A stretch of DNA of 64,000 nt from Citrus sinensis (GCF_022201045.2 NC_068559.1:25799501-25863500), one strand, 5' to 3'; positions 10,301 to 22,288 are shown, counted from the stretch's first letter. Notes: a model not told the origin generated them from the letters alone. Translations and numbers: made by a program.

Positions 10301-11856
10301 AAATTCATGATGATATCTCATGGCTTCAAGTTGCATCCAGGTTCCTGCTGTTGGTTATGGTATGATTTGTAATAGATTTGTTCTTTGCATCTGTAAAGCA
10401 CCTGCAGTCATTGAAAATTCTAGCGTTCCGGCATATCTGTAGTTTTGCTTATAATTTTCAGGTTTTCTGCAGGGAGGCATTCTTGTAGTGGTTTTTTTCT
10501 CTATATCAAGTTCAGAGCCTCTACTTTCGCAAATCAGCTTAAGGAAAAGGGAACCTAAAGAATTTGAAACAATGGGTCAGGCTCTGGGAATACCTGATAG
10601 CGGACTGCTATTGCGAAGAGAACCTACTCCTGTCATAGATCCTAACGAACCACTGGATAAGCTTCTTCTCAACAAGAAGTTCAGGCAGTCCTTTATGGCA
10701 TTTGCTGACAGGTATTCTATTCCTTTCCAAGCTCCACCACTTTGGAATTTATTTTCTGCAAAATTCTTTTGAGGAAATTTATTTAGTGATACTATTACTA
10801 TATACAACTTAGAGGGCTGATGATATCTTCCAGCTTCATATATTGTGATTTACTTTTTTGGCAAAATTTCTCCAGGCTCACTTTTGTTTAGAAACAACTG
10901 GAGATAATGATAAGTACACTAGTTTGGTGTTTGATTTAGGTGTCTCTGTTTTCCTCTTGATTTTAGTTGTTTGGCAGGAGAGAGTGTTCATTTCTTTGAG
11001 GAAGTGCATGAACATGGAAAAATTCCAGTAGACGATCATGTCAGAAGGATTTACATGGCACGGCATATTATTGAGAAGTACATTGTTGCAGGTTTGTGAC
11101 TTATTTTCTGGAGGTTTGAGCTGAACATTAATCAATTACTTCTTATGCATTACCTTCAGTCTTAGTTCTCATTGCGAAGAACAAGGTGATACCTTCTCAA
11201 GTTTCTGAGCGACAAATATAACTGTTGAGAATCCTCTTTGGTATTAGTAAATTCATGCTTTATGGTCTGCTATAGATTTTTGTGCTCTAACCTAATGTTC
11301 AGGACTATAATGATTTGGTTTGTTTTGGTTCTTGGTGCTCAGCAGTTCCCACATATCTTGTTTACCTTCAGGGATACCTTTTTCATTTTTCTTCTACCCT
11401 TTTTTTGGTGGGGGAAGTTTGATATGTCGCTCAATTTTGCATGCCACAGGTGCTTCAATGGAGGTGAATATATCTCATCGAACCCGGCAAGAAATTTTAA
11501 CTACTTCCAATCTAGCACGCCCTGATCTCTTTAATAACGCCATAAATGAGCTAATGCAGCTGGTGAAAATGGTCAGTTGTTTACTAAGTTTTACTTTTAT
11601 TATGGATTCCCACATCAAATTTATCTCTAAAGTTTTCTTTATTATCATGAAGAACTTGGCAAAAGATTACTGGTCATCCATGTTCTTCATCAAGTTAAAA
11701 GAAGAAGCCAGCATGAGAGCAACTGGCCATGAGCTGGAACAGATGGGCTGGAATTTCTCTCCTAGGTGGAGTTCTGTACATTGTGCTGATGATCCCTTTC
11801 ACGACGAACAGTTTTCCAAGGGCTCAGAACATAGTAGTCATGATTTAGACCCATGA
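7354..11856 (+). CDS. RGS1: Regulator of G-protein signalling 1 (7-transmembrane RGS protein)
   Basis: Eleven exons encode 465 residues (Arabidopsis RGS1 has 459): 7354-7436, 7693-7813, 7924-7987, 8115-8199, 8754-8827, 9671-9862, 10271-10359, 10473-10711, 10967-11091, 11450-11571 and 11653-11856. The N-terminal half has seven hydrophobic segments beginning [19 protein letters not shown] and includes [11 protein letters not shown]. The C-terminal half is the cytosolic RGS box, from about [19 protein letters not shown] to [14 protein letters not shown], and a Ser-rich tail ([10 protein letters not shown]) suits phosphorylation-driven endocytosis. In plants RGS1 accelerates GTP hydrolysis by the self-activating G-alpha GPA1 at the plasma membrane, in glucose and immune signalling. 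For exon 6 the AG at 9669-9670 keeps frame and gives family length, while an earlier AG near 9649-9650 would create a stop. Three G-boxes lie upstream. Confidence 0.96.
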
Positions 11857-13313
11857 AGTACCAAGAATTTATATTTATGGTGGTTACCAGAAAATCTCAC
11901 TCTTGACTCTAGACACATATTTGGTACATATTTGTCAAGTATTTTGAAGCTTTACTCTTTGACTCTAGACACAATAGTTTACTAGAACCTGAAAGATAGA
12001 ACAGATGGAAATACAATGTATGCGTTACATTTTTGTTCAGACACAACGAAGAAATCCACACGAAATTGTTATTGGGATGATGGTGCCACGACGAAACTGG
12101 AGATCAAAATCGAGCAAGGCACTTGTACTGTTTGATTTGGTGCAAACATTGTTGCCAATTTTGTTGTAATGTTTCATTGGTGACATAATGGAATTTCTTA
12201 TCACCCATGCCATTTTAATTTAATTTTCTTCCCACGGCATTCCCATGATTGTTGAAGTGACTTGAAAGAATTAATATCTTCTTGCTGGAGCCCGTAGACA
12301 TGGATGCTTGCAAACATAGATAGAAGTTTTACTTTGGTTGATTTGTCAGTTTAAAGAGTCTTGTTTAGTGTTTGTTGGCCTTGAATGTCTTGATATGGAT
12401 ATGGAGCCAAAACAATTGCAAGACGTGTTTCGATTACTACCAAAAGCCGTGCATGTCACACTAAACCATCGAACTCTAATGCTGCCGGGACTGGCATTGG
12501 GATTGGGATTGGGATTGGAACAGGGACCGTGAGTTCTCTGCTGTTTCTCGGGAAATGCAGTCACTTAATTGTTTGATCAAATATTGGTGACGTGTTATCA
12601 ATTTACTGGCTACGAATGCAGAGGACATGCAGCCTGATGGGGTTGTTGAGTAGATAAATGCTTCACGCTTCGCTCAAGCAGAGTTATGAACAGTTAGGCA
12701 GATGAGAGTAAATTTAAACTTACATTTCTTCTGAAACGCACGAGGTTGAGGTGGCCAAAACCCAATAAAAAGCCAACAAGCTACCTAGGCTACGGTATCG
12801 ATCGCTTGCTCTTTTTGGGACTCTTTTTTGTTATTTATGGATCGTTGTGTACTGTGCAGATTTCATGAGTAGTTTCCAGTTCCAAGAAAATTATTTCCTC
12901 CCTGTACTTCTTACTAACGCTCCTACATTAACCATTTTTCTTCTTAATTTCACTTTGTTCAATTTAATTTTGGTATGATTATGTTAAATTATATTTACGA
13001 TAAAATATAAATTTTAACTACACACCTAAAATAATAAATAATAAAAAATTAATTATAATTTTAATCGTGTGATTATAAAAATATATTTTATCTTAAAATA
13101 ATTCCAACGAACCTAACCCTTTAATTTGATGGCTTCACTTGTGTTACGTGGGTCAAAATATTCCCACGCTGCAGAATTAAATCTGACGGTGATGGTACAA
13201 AATATTTAAAACAAAGTTGTTGAGAAAGAGTAATTTAAGACAGCCCAGCTCTTCTAAAATTAAGCTGAAGGGAAGGAACAAGCAATGTTAAGCATCCTAC
13301 CAGTTTCGGAAAA
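11857..13313. other. RGS1 3' region and promoter of KCR copy A
   Basis: No gene seen. A short hexamer run of ATTGGG occurs at about 12495-12518; it is not the plant telomere repeat. The bases from about 12950 to 13110 are extremely AT-rich. A small upstream ATG near 13286 precedes the KCR start at 13314 in another frame and could act as a short uORF. Confidence 0.4.
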
Positions 13314-16202
13314 ATGTCACCAATTATTAATTTCATCAATCAACTTATCACAATATCCCGGCGGCAGCAGCAGCAACCATGGCTAGTTGTTCTTCCAGTA
13401 AGTGCACTCGGTTTCATCATCCTCCTCAAACACTCGATGTCTCTTCTAAAATGTATCTACATCACATTTCTAAGACAACCCAAAAACCTCAAGAGCTATG
13501 GTTCTTGGGCTCTCATCACTGGCGCCACTGACGGCATTGGCAAAGCATTTGCTCATCAACTAGCACAGCACGGCCTAAACCTAATCTTAGTCAGCAGAAA
13601 CCACAACAAGCTCGAGAAAATCTCAAACGAAATCCAGGCCGAAAATCCCAACACCCAGATCAACATTGTCGAGTATGATTTCTCTTGCGACGTCGTTTCA
13701 GCCGGTAATATTAAGGCGATAGAGATGGCCATTGATGGGCTTGAAGTTGGTGTTTTGATCAACAACGTGGGAATTACATACCCCAAAGCCATGTTTTTTC
13801 ATGAGGTTGATGAGAAAGAGTGGATGGATATTGTTAGGGTTAATCTGGAGGGCACAACTAGGGTCACCAAAGCAGTTTTAACAGGGATGATGAGGAGGAA
13901 GAAAGGTGCTATTGTTAATATTGGTTCTGGTGCTGCCATTGTTGTGCCTTCACATCCTCTTTTTGCTATCTATGCTGCTACAAAAGCGTAAGCACTACTA
14001 ATTCTTTATACGTCTGCTTTTTAGCATACCTCCAAAAAAATGTTTCGCATTAATAGATTTCTGACACTGCAGACAGTTTTGAATAACACTAAGAATTAAT
14101 TACATAAGAATATCGAAGTGATTTTTAAGGTTTTTTTAATCATTATTTGAGTTCAGATTATAGAAGAAGTAGGAACTCAAAATTTGATTTCAACTTTATT
14201 CACTTTTTTTTTTTTGTTATAAATTATTTAACTACATTTGTAGATCTAGAAAGCACTATTTTCTTCATGAAGTCTAGAATATATATTCCCCAACTCCTTA
14301 ATTGAGTTTTCTTACCTTTTTAAGTGATCAGACAAGACTGTATGCCTTTTTCTTAATACTAAACCAGATGTGTGAATGAAATAAACAAATTGTTTTCAAA
14401 TACTAAATACATTTTGGTAATTTTGTGAGAATCATATCTCAATTTTAGCTATTAATTTAATTTGGAAAAAAGAAATTGATGGTAAAAAGAGTTATTGCCG
14501 ACAAAATTTTCGAAGGAGTAGGTAGCATTTCTATAAGTTATGGGACAGGCCTCGTGAGCATTAAGGTATATAAAAATGATATGGCGTTCCTCCCCCTACG
14601 TACAAGGATTAGGTAACGCCACATGAGAAACAACAATATAGAGAAACAAAACCTTCACTCTTGTCGATTCAACGTGGCTCAAGTACCCAATTTCTGTCGT
14701 ATACATCGATCATTGCTTTTGTTAGATTGATCTTGTCATATGTACAAATTCGTTTTCTTAAGCTGCATGAGGATGAGGTGATTCTCAATTTCTTACGCAT
14801 CCAGGTACATCGATCAACTCTCGAGATCACTGTATGTGGAATACCAAAGATTTGGAATTGATGTGCAGTGTCAGGTAATATGTGCAATGCAGCAAATTAA
14901 TTAAACCAACGTTGTCGTGCATGCATGCAGGGAAGTAGCCATGATTTTGATCGAGCTAGGGCACATTTAAAATTAAAGATGACTCGAATGCGTAACCGCA
15001 CGTGTGGTAAGTTTTCATTTGGGAAACTGTGTTGTGGGTCCCCACAAACTCCAAATGGGAGCTTGCCACATGCACAATCGTGCTCCTTATAGAGTGCGTC
15101 TGCATACATCTAATTGAAACCCTATTTAAAGTATAATACACTTCTAAAAATTTAGATAACAATATATAACATTACAACTATAATATTCATTGATAATAAA
15201 TTTACTTATTACAATTGTTCTAGTTGAAAACTCTTCAATGAGATTTTATGAGTTGAAAATAATTTATGATAGTTTCATTATCAATATAAGCAAAAATATA
15301 TTTTTCAATATACAAGACTAGGTTATTACTTAATTTACTCTTAAAATCTTTTAATACTAATAAAAATATTCATATATTGCAACACATAGAGCAAACATGA
15401 ATGCATGATAAAATTATAGATTTTAAAACTAGACAAAAGATTAATCAAAAAAATTAAAAGTTAGAATTAGGTAGATTTACAACTTAGGTAGACTTACAAC
15501 TTATGGGTCAATGTTGAAAGACCAAATAATTGATTTTGCTTGAATAGAAAACAAAAAGATTAAAAACTAGTCCATTAACCATTATACTAACATTTTGTTA
15601 TGATTTTTTTTAATATTTGTTCTCGTGTCTTTAATTGAGTTTCATGAAATGTTAATAACTAATTAAATTATTTAGAATTAGACATTTAAACTAGGGACAA
15701 TATGAAATATTTTAAAATTACTAGAGTCACTTTCAAATTTTACAATTCAGCTGGGACATTTTTCATAAATAACGAATAAAATACAAATTTTTAATATAAT
15801 TATAAAAAAAAAATTAAAAGCCCCAGCTGGTCCCATGCTGGCTCCGTCCGTGCGTGCGTGCATGCATGCTTACTTTAATAGATTTAGGTATTTGATCGTA
15901 AGTCTAATTACGCAAGGGGCCCGGTGATTAATGTATGCATGCTATGCCAGGTACCGTTATATGTTGCAACAAAGATGGCGTCCAGTGTAGCGTCGGTAAC
16001 GAAGCAAACGCTGTTTGTACCATCGCCAGAAGATTATGCACGAGCTGCAATTCGCTGCATTGGGTATGAACCGCGGTGCACCCCTTATTGGGCTCACTCG
16101 GTACAATGGTGCTTCGCTCGCTTGCTCCCTGATTCCCTTCTTGATGCTTGGCGTCTCTCTATAGGAATCCGCCGGAGAGGAATTAATGCTGACCTGATCT
16201 GA
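13314..16202 (+). CDS. Very-long-chain 3-ketoacyl-CoA reductase, copy A (diverged paralogue)
   Basis: Three exons, 13314-13987, 14805-14874 and 15951-16202, encode 331 residues. It is a short-chain dehydrogenase of the KCR/17-beta-hydroxysteroid-dehydrogenase group, the ER enzyme that reduces 3-ketoacyl-CoA with NADPH in the fatty-acid elongase cycle. Seen directly: an N-terminal hydrophobic segment (residues about 22-52), the cofactor motif TGATDGIG (69-76), NNVG (150-153), catalytic Ser205 in NIGSGAAI, and Tyr220/Lys224 in YAATK. All catalytic residues are present. It differs from copy C by a Gln-rich N-terminus (RRQQQQPW) and by its C-terminus, RRRGINADLI, instead of a lysine-rich RKKE end, so a dilysine-like ER-retrieval signal is missing. 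Intron 2 is about 1.1 kb. A poly(A) signal AATAAA lies at 16239-16244. Confidence 0.9.
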
Positions 16203-16238
16203 CCTGACCTGAGCTCTCCGTCAAAGTCTAGCTTGATC

Positions 16239-16244
16239 AATAAA
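16239..16244 (+). terminator. Poly(A) signal of KCR copy A
   Basis: AATAAA 37 bases after the stop codon, just before the left edge of the LTR-like element that begins at 16262. Confidence 0.45.
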
Positions 16245-16261
16245 ATTTCCTACCACTACTA

Positions 16262-17851
16262 TGTTGGGATTATATGCTATTCATATCATATTGATTTATT
16301 TATTTATAATAAATACATTTTATGATTAATAAAATATTTGAGATATTTTTCAAATATATTAATTGCATAATTATTTTTAATAAAGTCTATTTATTCATAT
16401 TATATATATTTATGTGATCATTATACAGATTCACAAAAGAACCAAAATATAAATACAAGTTATTTTATGACTAAATAAATTGAGTTCGCAGTTGGTAAAT
16501 AAAGTTGTGTGCTCTATTTATATTTAGATTGTAGTAAATTCATTGAAAAATTTGTCTTAATCATGTATAAATTTACTGATATAATTTGATTACATTGAAT
16601 TGGATTATATATGAGATTTAATTAACCTTGAAATGACTGACAAACTTATTAAATCACATAGACATTGATTTTTTTACATCTCAATCTTGAGTTGACTATA
16701 GTTTCATATTTGTGATTGTCATTTCATTTGAGTTACCCATGTGTGTGACATACATTTATAGTCAATATTACCCGATATATCAGTGGAAGCAATTATAAGT
16801 AGTGAGATTATAGATTAACAATATAGAATTTGTACAATACATCTCTTGACATGTTTTCGGTACTTAATTATAGAACTCTCTTGCCAGAGTGTGCCAATAT
16901 TATTAGTATGTTGAAAATGATCATTAAAGAAAATTAGTAAGTGTCAAGGAACAATATATACTTAAATTGATTGGACAATTGATATATCAATTTAATTGAT
17001 GATGTGGTATAAATGATTGTTTAGTAAAGAAAACAATAAGGCATGTTTGAAGAACAATATCTTCGATAGCATATAATTATGGAGGTCAGTTCTAATATTT
17101 TAATAGAGTAGATATGAAATTAAATAATCAGACTAATTTAATTACATGCCTAATTATTGTAGCCACTATTTTATGTACGTATATGATCCCCAAGTTAGTT
17201 CATTTAATTGATTACACAACTACTAGATTGATAAACAAAATAGCTGGTAATTTGGGTTAAAACTCTAAATATATTATTTGGTGAGAAACTCTATTTAATT
17301 TAATTGTATATAAGGGGCCTTATATTATTTTATAAGGCAAGTCCCTATATCAAAAACAAGTATAACACCACTTTTGGCTTTATATATTTTAATTCAAATC
17401 AAATATTTTTAAGTTAATAGAACTAAGAAGATAATGAGGAGCCTAGGATTTCCTCTAATAGATATAAATAGGGCTTGTTCTTTTACAAAAGAACATAGAA
17501 GCCACAACATACAGAATGTAGAAAGAAAAATTTTCTTCTAGTTTTGAGAGAAAATTTTTTCTACTACTAATAAAAGCGTCGACACGTTAAGTGTAGATTG
17601 AACTTGAGTTATAACTTGTAGATCAAATTTGAGTCATAACTTAAAAGATCGTTGGTCATAAATCGTGATCTAATAAGATCGTTAGTGATAGATCGTGATT
17701 TGATAAGATTAGTGATGATGAATCATGATTTGAGAGCCTAAATTACTTTTACGAAAAAGTAAAGGTATAATTCCAAAATTATAATAATTTTATATATTGT
17801 ATAAGAATTGTGATCTAGATATTTTCACTGCAAAATGATTTTCAACCAACA
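16262..17851 (+). mobile_element. LTR-like fossil, probably Copia-type, solo LTR
   Basis: A 1,590-bp segment bounded by TGTTGG and CCAACA, the inverted termini expected of an LTR. Near its right end it holds a TATA-like ATATAAATAGGG (about 17461-17472), followed by a likely transcript start and, about 100 bases later, a polyadenylation-like AATAAAAG, the usual LTR order. No retroviral-type coding domains are next to it, and flanking 5-bp duplications are not convincing, so solo-LTR status and exact ends are inference. It appears old. Confidence 0.5.
17600..17745 (+). repeat. Three diverged ~30-bp tandem repeats inside the LTR-like element
   Basis: The unit 'aagatcgttagtgatagatc' plus 'gtgatttgat' occurs about three times with substitutions between about 17640 and 17745, close to the right end of the LTR-like element. 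Confidence 0.55.
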
Positions 17852-17937
17852 TGATACTCAACATATTTAATTTTACCAAGTAATCGGTTTATTTACGAAT
17901 GCAGAATTTGTATAAGTTTGTTTGTATTTTCATTTGA

Positions 17938-19001
17938 CATGGATGGGCGTTCGGATTTCGGGTTCAGTTCGGTTTGAGTTAATCATATACAACTCGCTAG
18001 GAATTAAAAATATATCTATAAGAAAAAAAATCACTCTCTCATTTGCCGATTACGCGTTACCCCCAACTCCTTACCCTCAGCACGCTCAAACCCAATTCCA
18101 AATCCCTAACTACAAGACCCACAACGGTGGCAGCTGCAGCCGCAACCGTCCAGCTCTAGGCAAATCCACCTTCTGTTTCTTCTCCACTTTCCCTTATATT
18201 ACTGTCTACTTCATCAACGTTTTGCTCATTTCTTACACCCAGTCCAGGCAGGAATCTCGTCAACATTAAATCATGTTCTCCAAGTATTGTATGATTGCAT
18301 GTTCTACTATTTTCCGTCTTGTGGGCAAAAGCAGTGTTTGAAATGGAAACAAATGGGTCCTAAATTGTGTCTTTTTTTTTTTTTTTGCCTAATTTTTTTT
18401 TATCCTGGATAGGTGAGATTTGGGTTGGATAATTTTGTTGCAAGTCAAAGCACAAGAAGTTTCGGTGGATAGAAAATGTGTGATGTTGTAAATCCTTATT
18501 GGTATACCTTATAAAAACATTCTTGAAGGTTGAGTACTCAAATCCTTATTTACTTCCTGAACCTGGACAAAGGAGATCAACTGAAGAGCCATTTGTAATT
18601 TGTGAAGGTTACATTTTACACCTTTCGATATTTGTTACTTTGTCTGCTCTTCAACTCTAAATCAAATCATTCCTATTAAGTTACTTTAATTTGATGTTTG
18701 GATTTTAGATTTTGGAATCTTAGGTGGTTTGTGGCAAAAATTTTTGGAATGAGCTGATCCAACCCGAATTAGTCGGAATTTAGATTGAACAATTCTAACC
18801 CGAACTAACTCAAACTGAAATTTGAACCTGAATTATCAACCCAATATGATATGAATGATGAACTTTAACTAAATCGATCGGTTCAGTTTGGTTCGGGTTC
18901 GCATTTTCAACTCGATTGGGATTAATTCTCCAACCCGATCGAGTCGTAACCCAAACCGAAACCCGAACAATCCAAACTGATATTCGATTTGCCCACCCCT
19001 A
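17938..19001. mobile_element. Degenerate hAT-like non-autonomous DNA element
   Basis: The left end reads CATGGATGGGCGTTCGG; the right end, on the opposite strand, reads TAGGGGTGGGCAAATCG. The GGGGTGGGCAAA-type terminus is typical of plant hAT elements. Both subterminal regions carry repeated 'ttcgggtt' / 'cggttt' motifs in opposite orientation. An 8-bp target duplication is not recognisable. The inner part holds an open stretch (17922-18269) with proline- and serine-rich content that may be captured host sequence, but I recognise no protein. No transposase is seen. Confidence 0.5.
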
Positions 19002-19722
19002 GTCTTGCTTAGGAACTGCCCACTCTCATCTTTGGGCTCCCACAATTATAATAGGCTTATTACGACCTCTAACCTAATCGATATGTGGGCTGGGCTAATT
19101 TTTCTAAACTAGATTATCAACAAACGTGCCTATGTTAACAAGAAATTTACTTATCTACTAATTTTCATAAAATTATTATCAACATTAATCATAAAATAAA
19201 TTTTTTTATCAAAATAACCACTTATACACATTTTCGACTAAATTATCTTTAAAAGAGCTTAGTTGGTTCCTCATTGGTTGGTTACATGCGATTGAGCCAT
19301 CGCCCCCATTGCTTGCAAAGTGGTTATTTGTGTAATCACAAAGTGGTTATTCTATGGTTATTTGAGTAATTGAAAAGTGTAAAGCAGTTATTTGGGTAAA
19401 TTTTTTAGAAAGATTTGATGTTCAATGCCATATATGATTCTTTGTCCCCAAATTAGGGTTCCATTTAGACTTCACAACTAGCATTTAAATCACAATTGCT
19501 ATGAAATATCAGCTCGAACTGTAAAGAAAAAAAAATTGATGGGTAGTTGATTAACACTATTACATGTGTAAAGTAATGATGAAAAATAATCAGTCGTGTT
19601 ATCAAAGTTAAATCTACAAATGCTTACAAAATTTTTTTTGCAATTAGACTACTTTATAGTAAGTTGAAACAATCAGAGCCTCGTTATTTATTTTACGTTT
19701 GATTATTGTATATATTATACAA
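19002..19722. other. Intergenic, nothing firm
   Basis: AT-rich spacer between the hAT-like element and the KCR exon-3 relic. The repeated phrase 'gtggttatttg(t/a)gtaat' near 19320-19400 suggests short degenerate repeats. I found no recognisable KCR exon 1 or 2 here, so the relic downstream has lost its upstream part. Confidence 0.4.
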
Positions 19723-19920
19723 ATTCCATTATTTGTTGCAACGAAGATGACAAAATTCAAGAGATCTACCTTCTTCATTCCATCGGCAGAGACGTATAGT
19801 AAAGCAAGCATTAGATGGATAGGCTATGACCATCTTTACTTGCCCTGCTGGCTTCATGCTTTGCAATGGTTCATATTACAGGCGCTGACAGATGCAATGG
19901 CGATTCAATGTATATTGTAA
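19723..19920 (+). pseudogene. KCR copy B: isolated exon-3 relic
   Basis: The translation IPLFVATKMTKFKRSTFF continues as IPSAETYSKASIRWIGYD and is clearly the third exon of a KCR gene, compared with [18 protein letters not shown] in copy C. The splice-acceptor position reads 'acaaatt' rather than 'gcaggtt', so the AG is lost. The frame stops at TAA 19918-19920, before the conserved [12 protein letters not shown] tail. No exon 1 or exon 2 is found in the preceding spacer. It is a truncated member of the local tandem array, more similar to copy C (KRS motif) than to copy A. Confidence 0.85.
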
Positions 19921-20423
19921 AATTAATTAATTAGTATATTGTATATTCAATGAGAAGGAGTCCAGGAGAGCAAAGGTTAATTAATTAGTATATTGTAAAA
20001 TTCAGATACTTGAATTTGCAGCTTTTTTGTTTCATACGCATATGCACCCCAATTTAATGAGTGGCTTGGCATGGTAATCTACTCCTTGTAGGAAAAATCA
20101 TAGTTATTGTGTATGTTTTTATTTCAGCATGCTTACATTTGAATTGGGGGTGATACAAATTTCAAGTGCTTCAAAGTTAATCTCCTCCTAACTCGTTAAA
20201 TTTCAAATCTAACTTTTTACGTTCAAAATTTAGTAGTGCAAGTCTGCAATGATAGTGCGTAAATTTTCAAATAAAAAATCACTTGTATATATTAATATTT
20301 TTGCCCAAGTCTTTAGAACCTGTGGGCCGCATTCAGGGTCTAAAACTAAATCCTCTGCTTTTCATAAGAGTCATGCTACGGACACCCCTTATACCACCAA
20401 TTCACTGGCAACAGCAAGGCAAC

Positions 20424-20556
20424 AAAAGTACAGCATTGAAGGTATGAGTTTATTCTCGGATCCCCACAACAGAAACCCGAGTCCGTGTGACCCGAACCTG
20501 GCCCGCTTTCTTCTGCCGCCACTAATTATTGATTTACTCTTCAATGCTGTACTTTT
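20424..20556. repeat. Perfect 17-nt inverted repeat with ~99-nt loop
   Basis: AAAAGTACAGCATTGAA at 20424-20440 is exactly complementary to TTCAATGCTGTACTTTT at 20540-20556. The loop is unusually GC-rich for the neighbourhood. It could be the terminal repeat of a tiny foldback element or a hairpin RNA; neither can be decided here. Confidence 0.7.
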
Positions 20557-20630
20557 CTCCACACATGCAACTGCGTGAATTAATTGCATAGGGCATATAA
20601 TTTTTTTAAAAAAAAAAAAATTGGGATGTT

Positions 20631-20698
20631 GATTTATGAGTTGGTAGTATCGCCAACAATACAAGATTTATGAGTTGGTGGTATCGCCAACAATACAA
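20631..20698. repeat. Tandem duplication, 2 x 34 bp
   Basis: Units 20631-20664 and 20665-20698 differ at one base. Each unit contains a small self-complementary motif, GTTGGT..TATCGCCAAC. Confidence 0.9.
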
Positions 20699-20998
20699 CG
20701 TTCTCAAAATTTTTGTTTGTCATGTTGCTCGAATAACATTATCATTTAATGCCTATAACTATAGGCATTCGTTTAAACATTCTTGTCTTAATATCATTCG
20801 CGATTTGCAACATCAGCAGTTGTGCCCTAAAAAAAGAGATGTAAAACATAAGTCACTGCTGAGCAATTTATGTTTCAAATTTTAGTTCTTTTGACGTTCC
20901 TGGAAAAATAGTGAGCAATACTCAATATTTTATTAATCCGCTAATTTACCACTAATTACAGCGAGTGATATAAATGCTCAGTAATTTAGTAAGCTAGA

Positions 20999-21591
20999 TG
21001 TCACAGTATAAGTGTTTTGCACAACGAATCTGTGCGACACTTAAATAATCTTTGTCAAATGTTTCTAAGTAAGCCTTGACCTTCTCGACTAGTTAACCTT
21101 AGAGGTTTTCGAAGAGTTAACAAGAAGAGAGCAATGAAACCGAATAAGAGAAATTGTATTACTCAAATAGTATTTACAAGAGAGCTTATAAGTGTTTGAG
21201 TTGCTTGCTCTAAGTTTATTATTCAAATACTAAATGTCATGCCCTATTTATAAGGGAGGCTTGCCATGCTCTACAATTCTAGAGAATTCTACCAACTTGC
21301 CTAAAATTTTAGATATTTACATGTGCTGGAATTGTGTGGAGCATTCTAGATATTTATAAGCTCAAATGTGCTAGAATTGTCTAAAAATTTTTGAAATCGG
21401 GCCAAGTTAGCACTCTTACCCTTGTCTTGCGCTCTTGGCCTGAAATTGTGGGCAATTGGACTAGGAACTTAGGTGGTCCGCAACATAGAGCACTCTCTAA
21501 TTTCAATTTTAAAGCTACATTTTGCTTTTATCACTCGTGGACTAAGCCAACTCTCCGGCTTAGCTTCGTATTAGTGATTGTTCAGATCACA
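20999..21591 (-). mobile_element. LTR-like fossil on the minus strand, probably Copia-type, ends uncertain
   Basis: Read on the minus strand, the segment has repeated 'tctaga..tt' phrases typical of a U3 region, then TCCCTTATAAATAGGGCATG (a TATA-type promoter at about 21241-21260), then a downstream leader-like part ending near TGTGACA. This is the architecture of a plant LTR. Ends were taken from TG/CA dinucleotides and are approximate. No coding part is attached. Old solo LTR or LTR fragment. Confidence 0.38.
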
Positions 21592-21770
21592 TGAATCATG
21601 ATCAAATGTGAATTGGTAATCTACAGATCATTTAGATCTTTGGGAAAGTTTCAAATATGTGACTCCCATTAACGAAAATTTCATATCACCGCACGCGTGC
21701 ACTCATGTCCGCAATTTGGCCTTGACACGTCTCTAAAAAAAAAAATCCAAAAACATAATCCCGGACAAAC

Positions 21771-21895
21771 CTATGGTACCATAGTTGTATGGTACTACAG
21801 CTGGATCCAACCATTGAATCTAACTCACAGTTGTCACCAGAATTAGATCCAATGACTAGATCCAGCTGTGGTACCATACAAATGTGGCACCATAG
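21771..21895. mobile_element. 125-bp palindromic MITE, copy 1
   Basis: Terminal inverted repeats of about 37 bases: CTATGGTACCATAGTTGTAT at the left against CTATGGTGCCACATTTGTAT read from the right. A second copy of the same length lies at 35753-35877 and matches at about 110 of 125 positions by my count, most differences being transitions. No coding capacity. Superfamily not assigned. Confidence 0.8.
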
Positions 21896-22288
21896 TTGAA
21901 CCCCACAATCCCAGGTAAAATTAATACGATGTGTTAAGAGGACTTGCGGAAGTTAGATGTGTGTCAGCGTTAGTAGTTAATTGCGGTAGTTTTCAGCTCA
22001 TCTACTTCACCCACTAAATTTTGAAAACCCCCCTCACATCCGCCATCCGTCGCTGCCTACAACTCTGCTCTCTTTGTATCACCCTCCTCCTTTTCCTTCA
22101 CTGAATCCGTTTTCAGTCAACAACTCTACCAACGATTAGCGATTATAATACTTTCTAAATTTTGGTTTCTTATATTTCTGGGTCACGCTATATATCTCTT
22201 CTCGACATTACCCACTTCTTAGATCCGTGTTTTTTTCTTTTCTTTTTCTTTCTTCTCTCTTCATTCAAAAAATTAAAAATATAACAAA
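21896..22288. promoter_or_regulatory. Promoter and 5' leader of KCR copy C
   Basis: The last ~100 bases before the ATG are CT-rich (tttttttcttttctttttct at about 22231-22250), as is common in plant leaders. TATA-like 'gctatatatctc' lies at about 22187-22198. Assignments are by position only. Confidence 0.4.

Larger units (their letters stand above)
19921..20998. other. Intergenic with two small repeat structures
   Basis: No gene. Contains the inverted repeat at 20424-20556 and the tandem duplication at 20631-20698, listed separately. Confidence 0.45.

Noticed and set aside
12495-12518. Telomere-like repeat
   Set aside because: The unit is ATTGGG, not the plant telomere unit TTTAGGG, and only about four copies are present.
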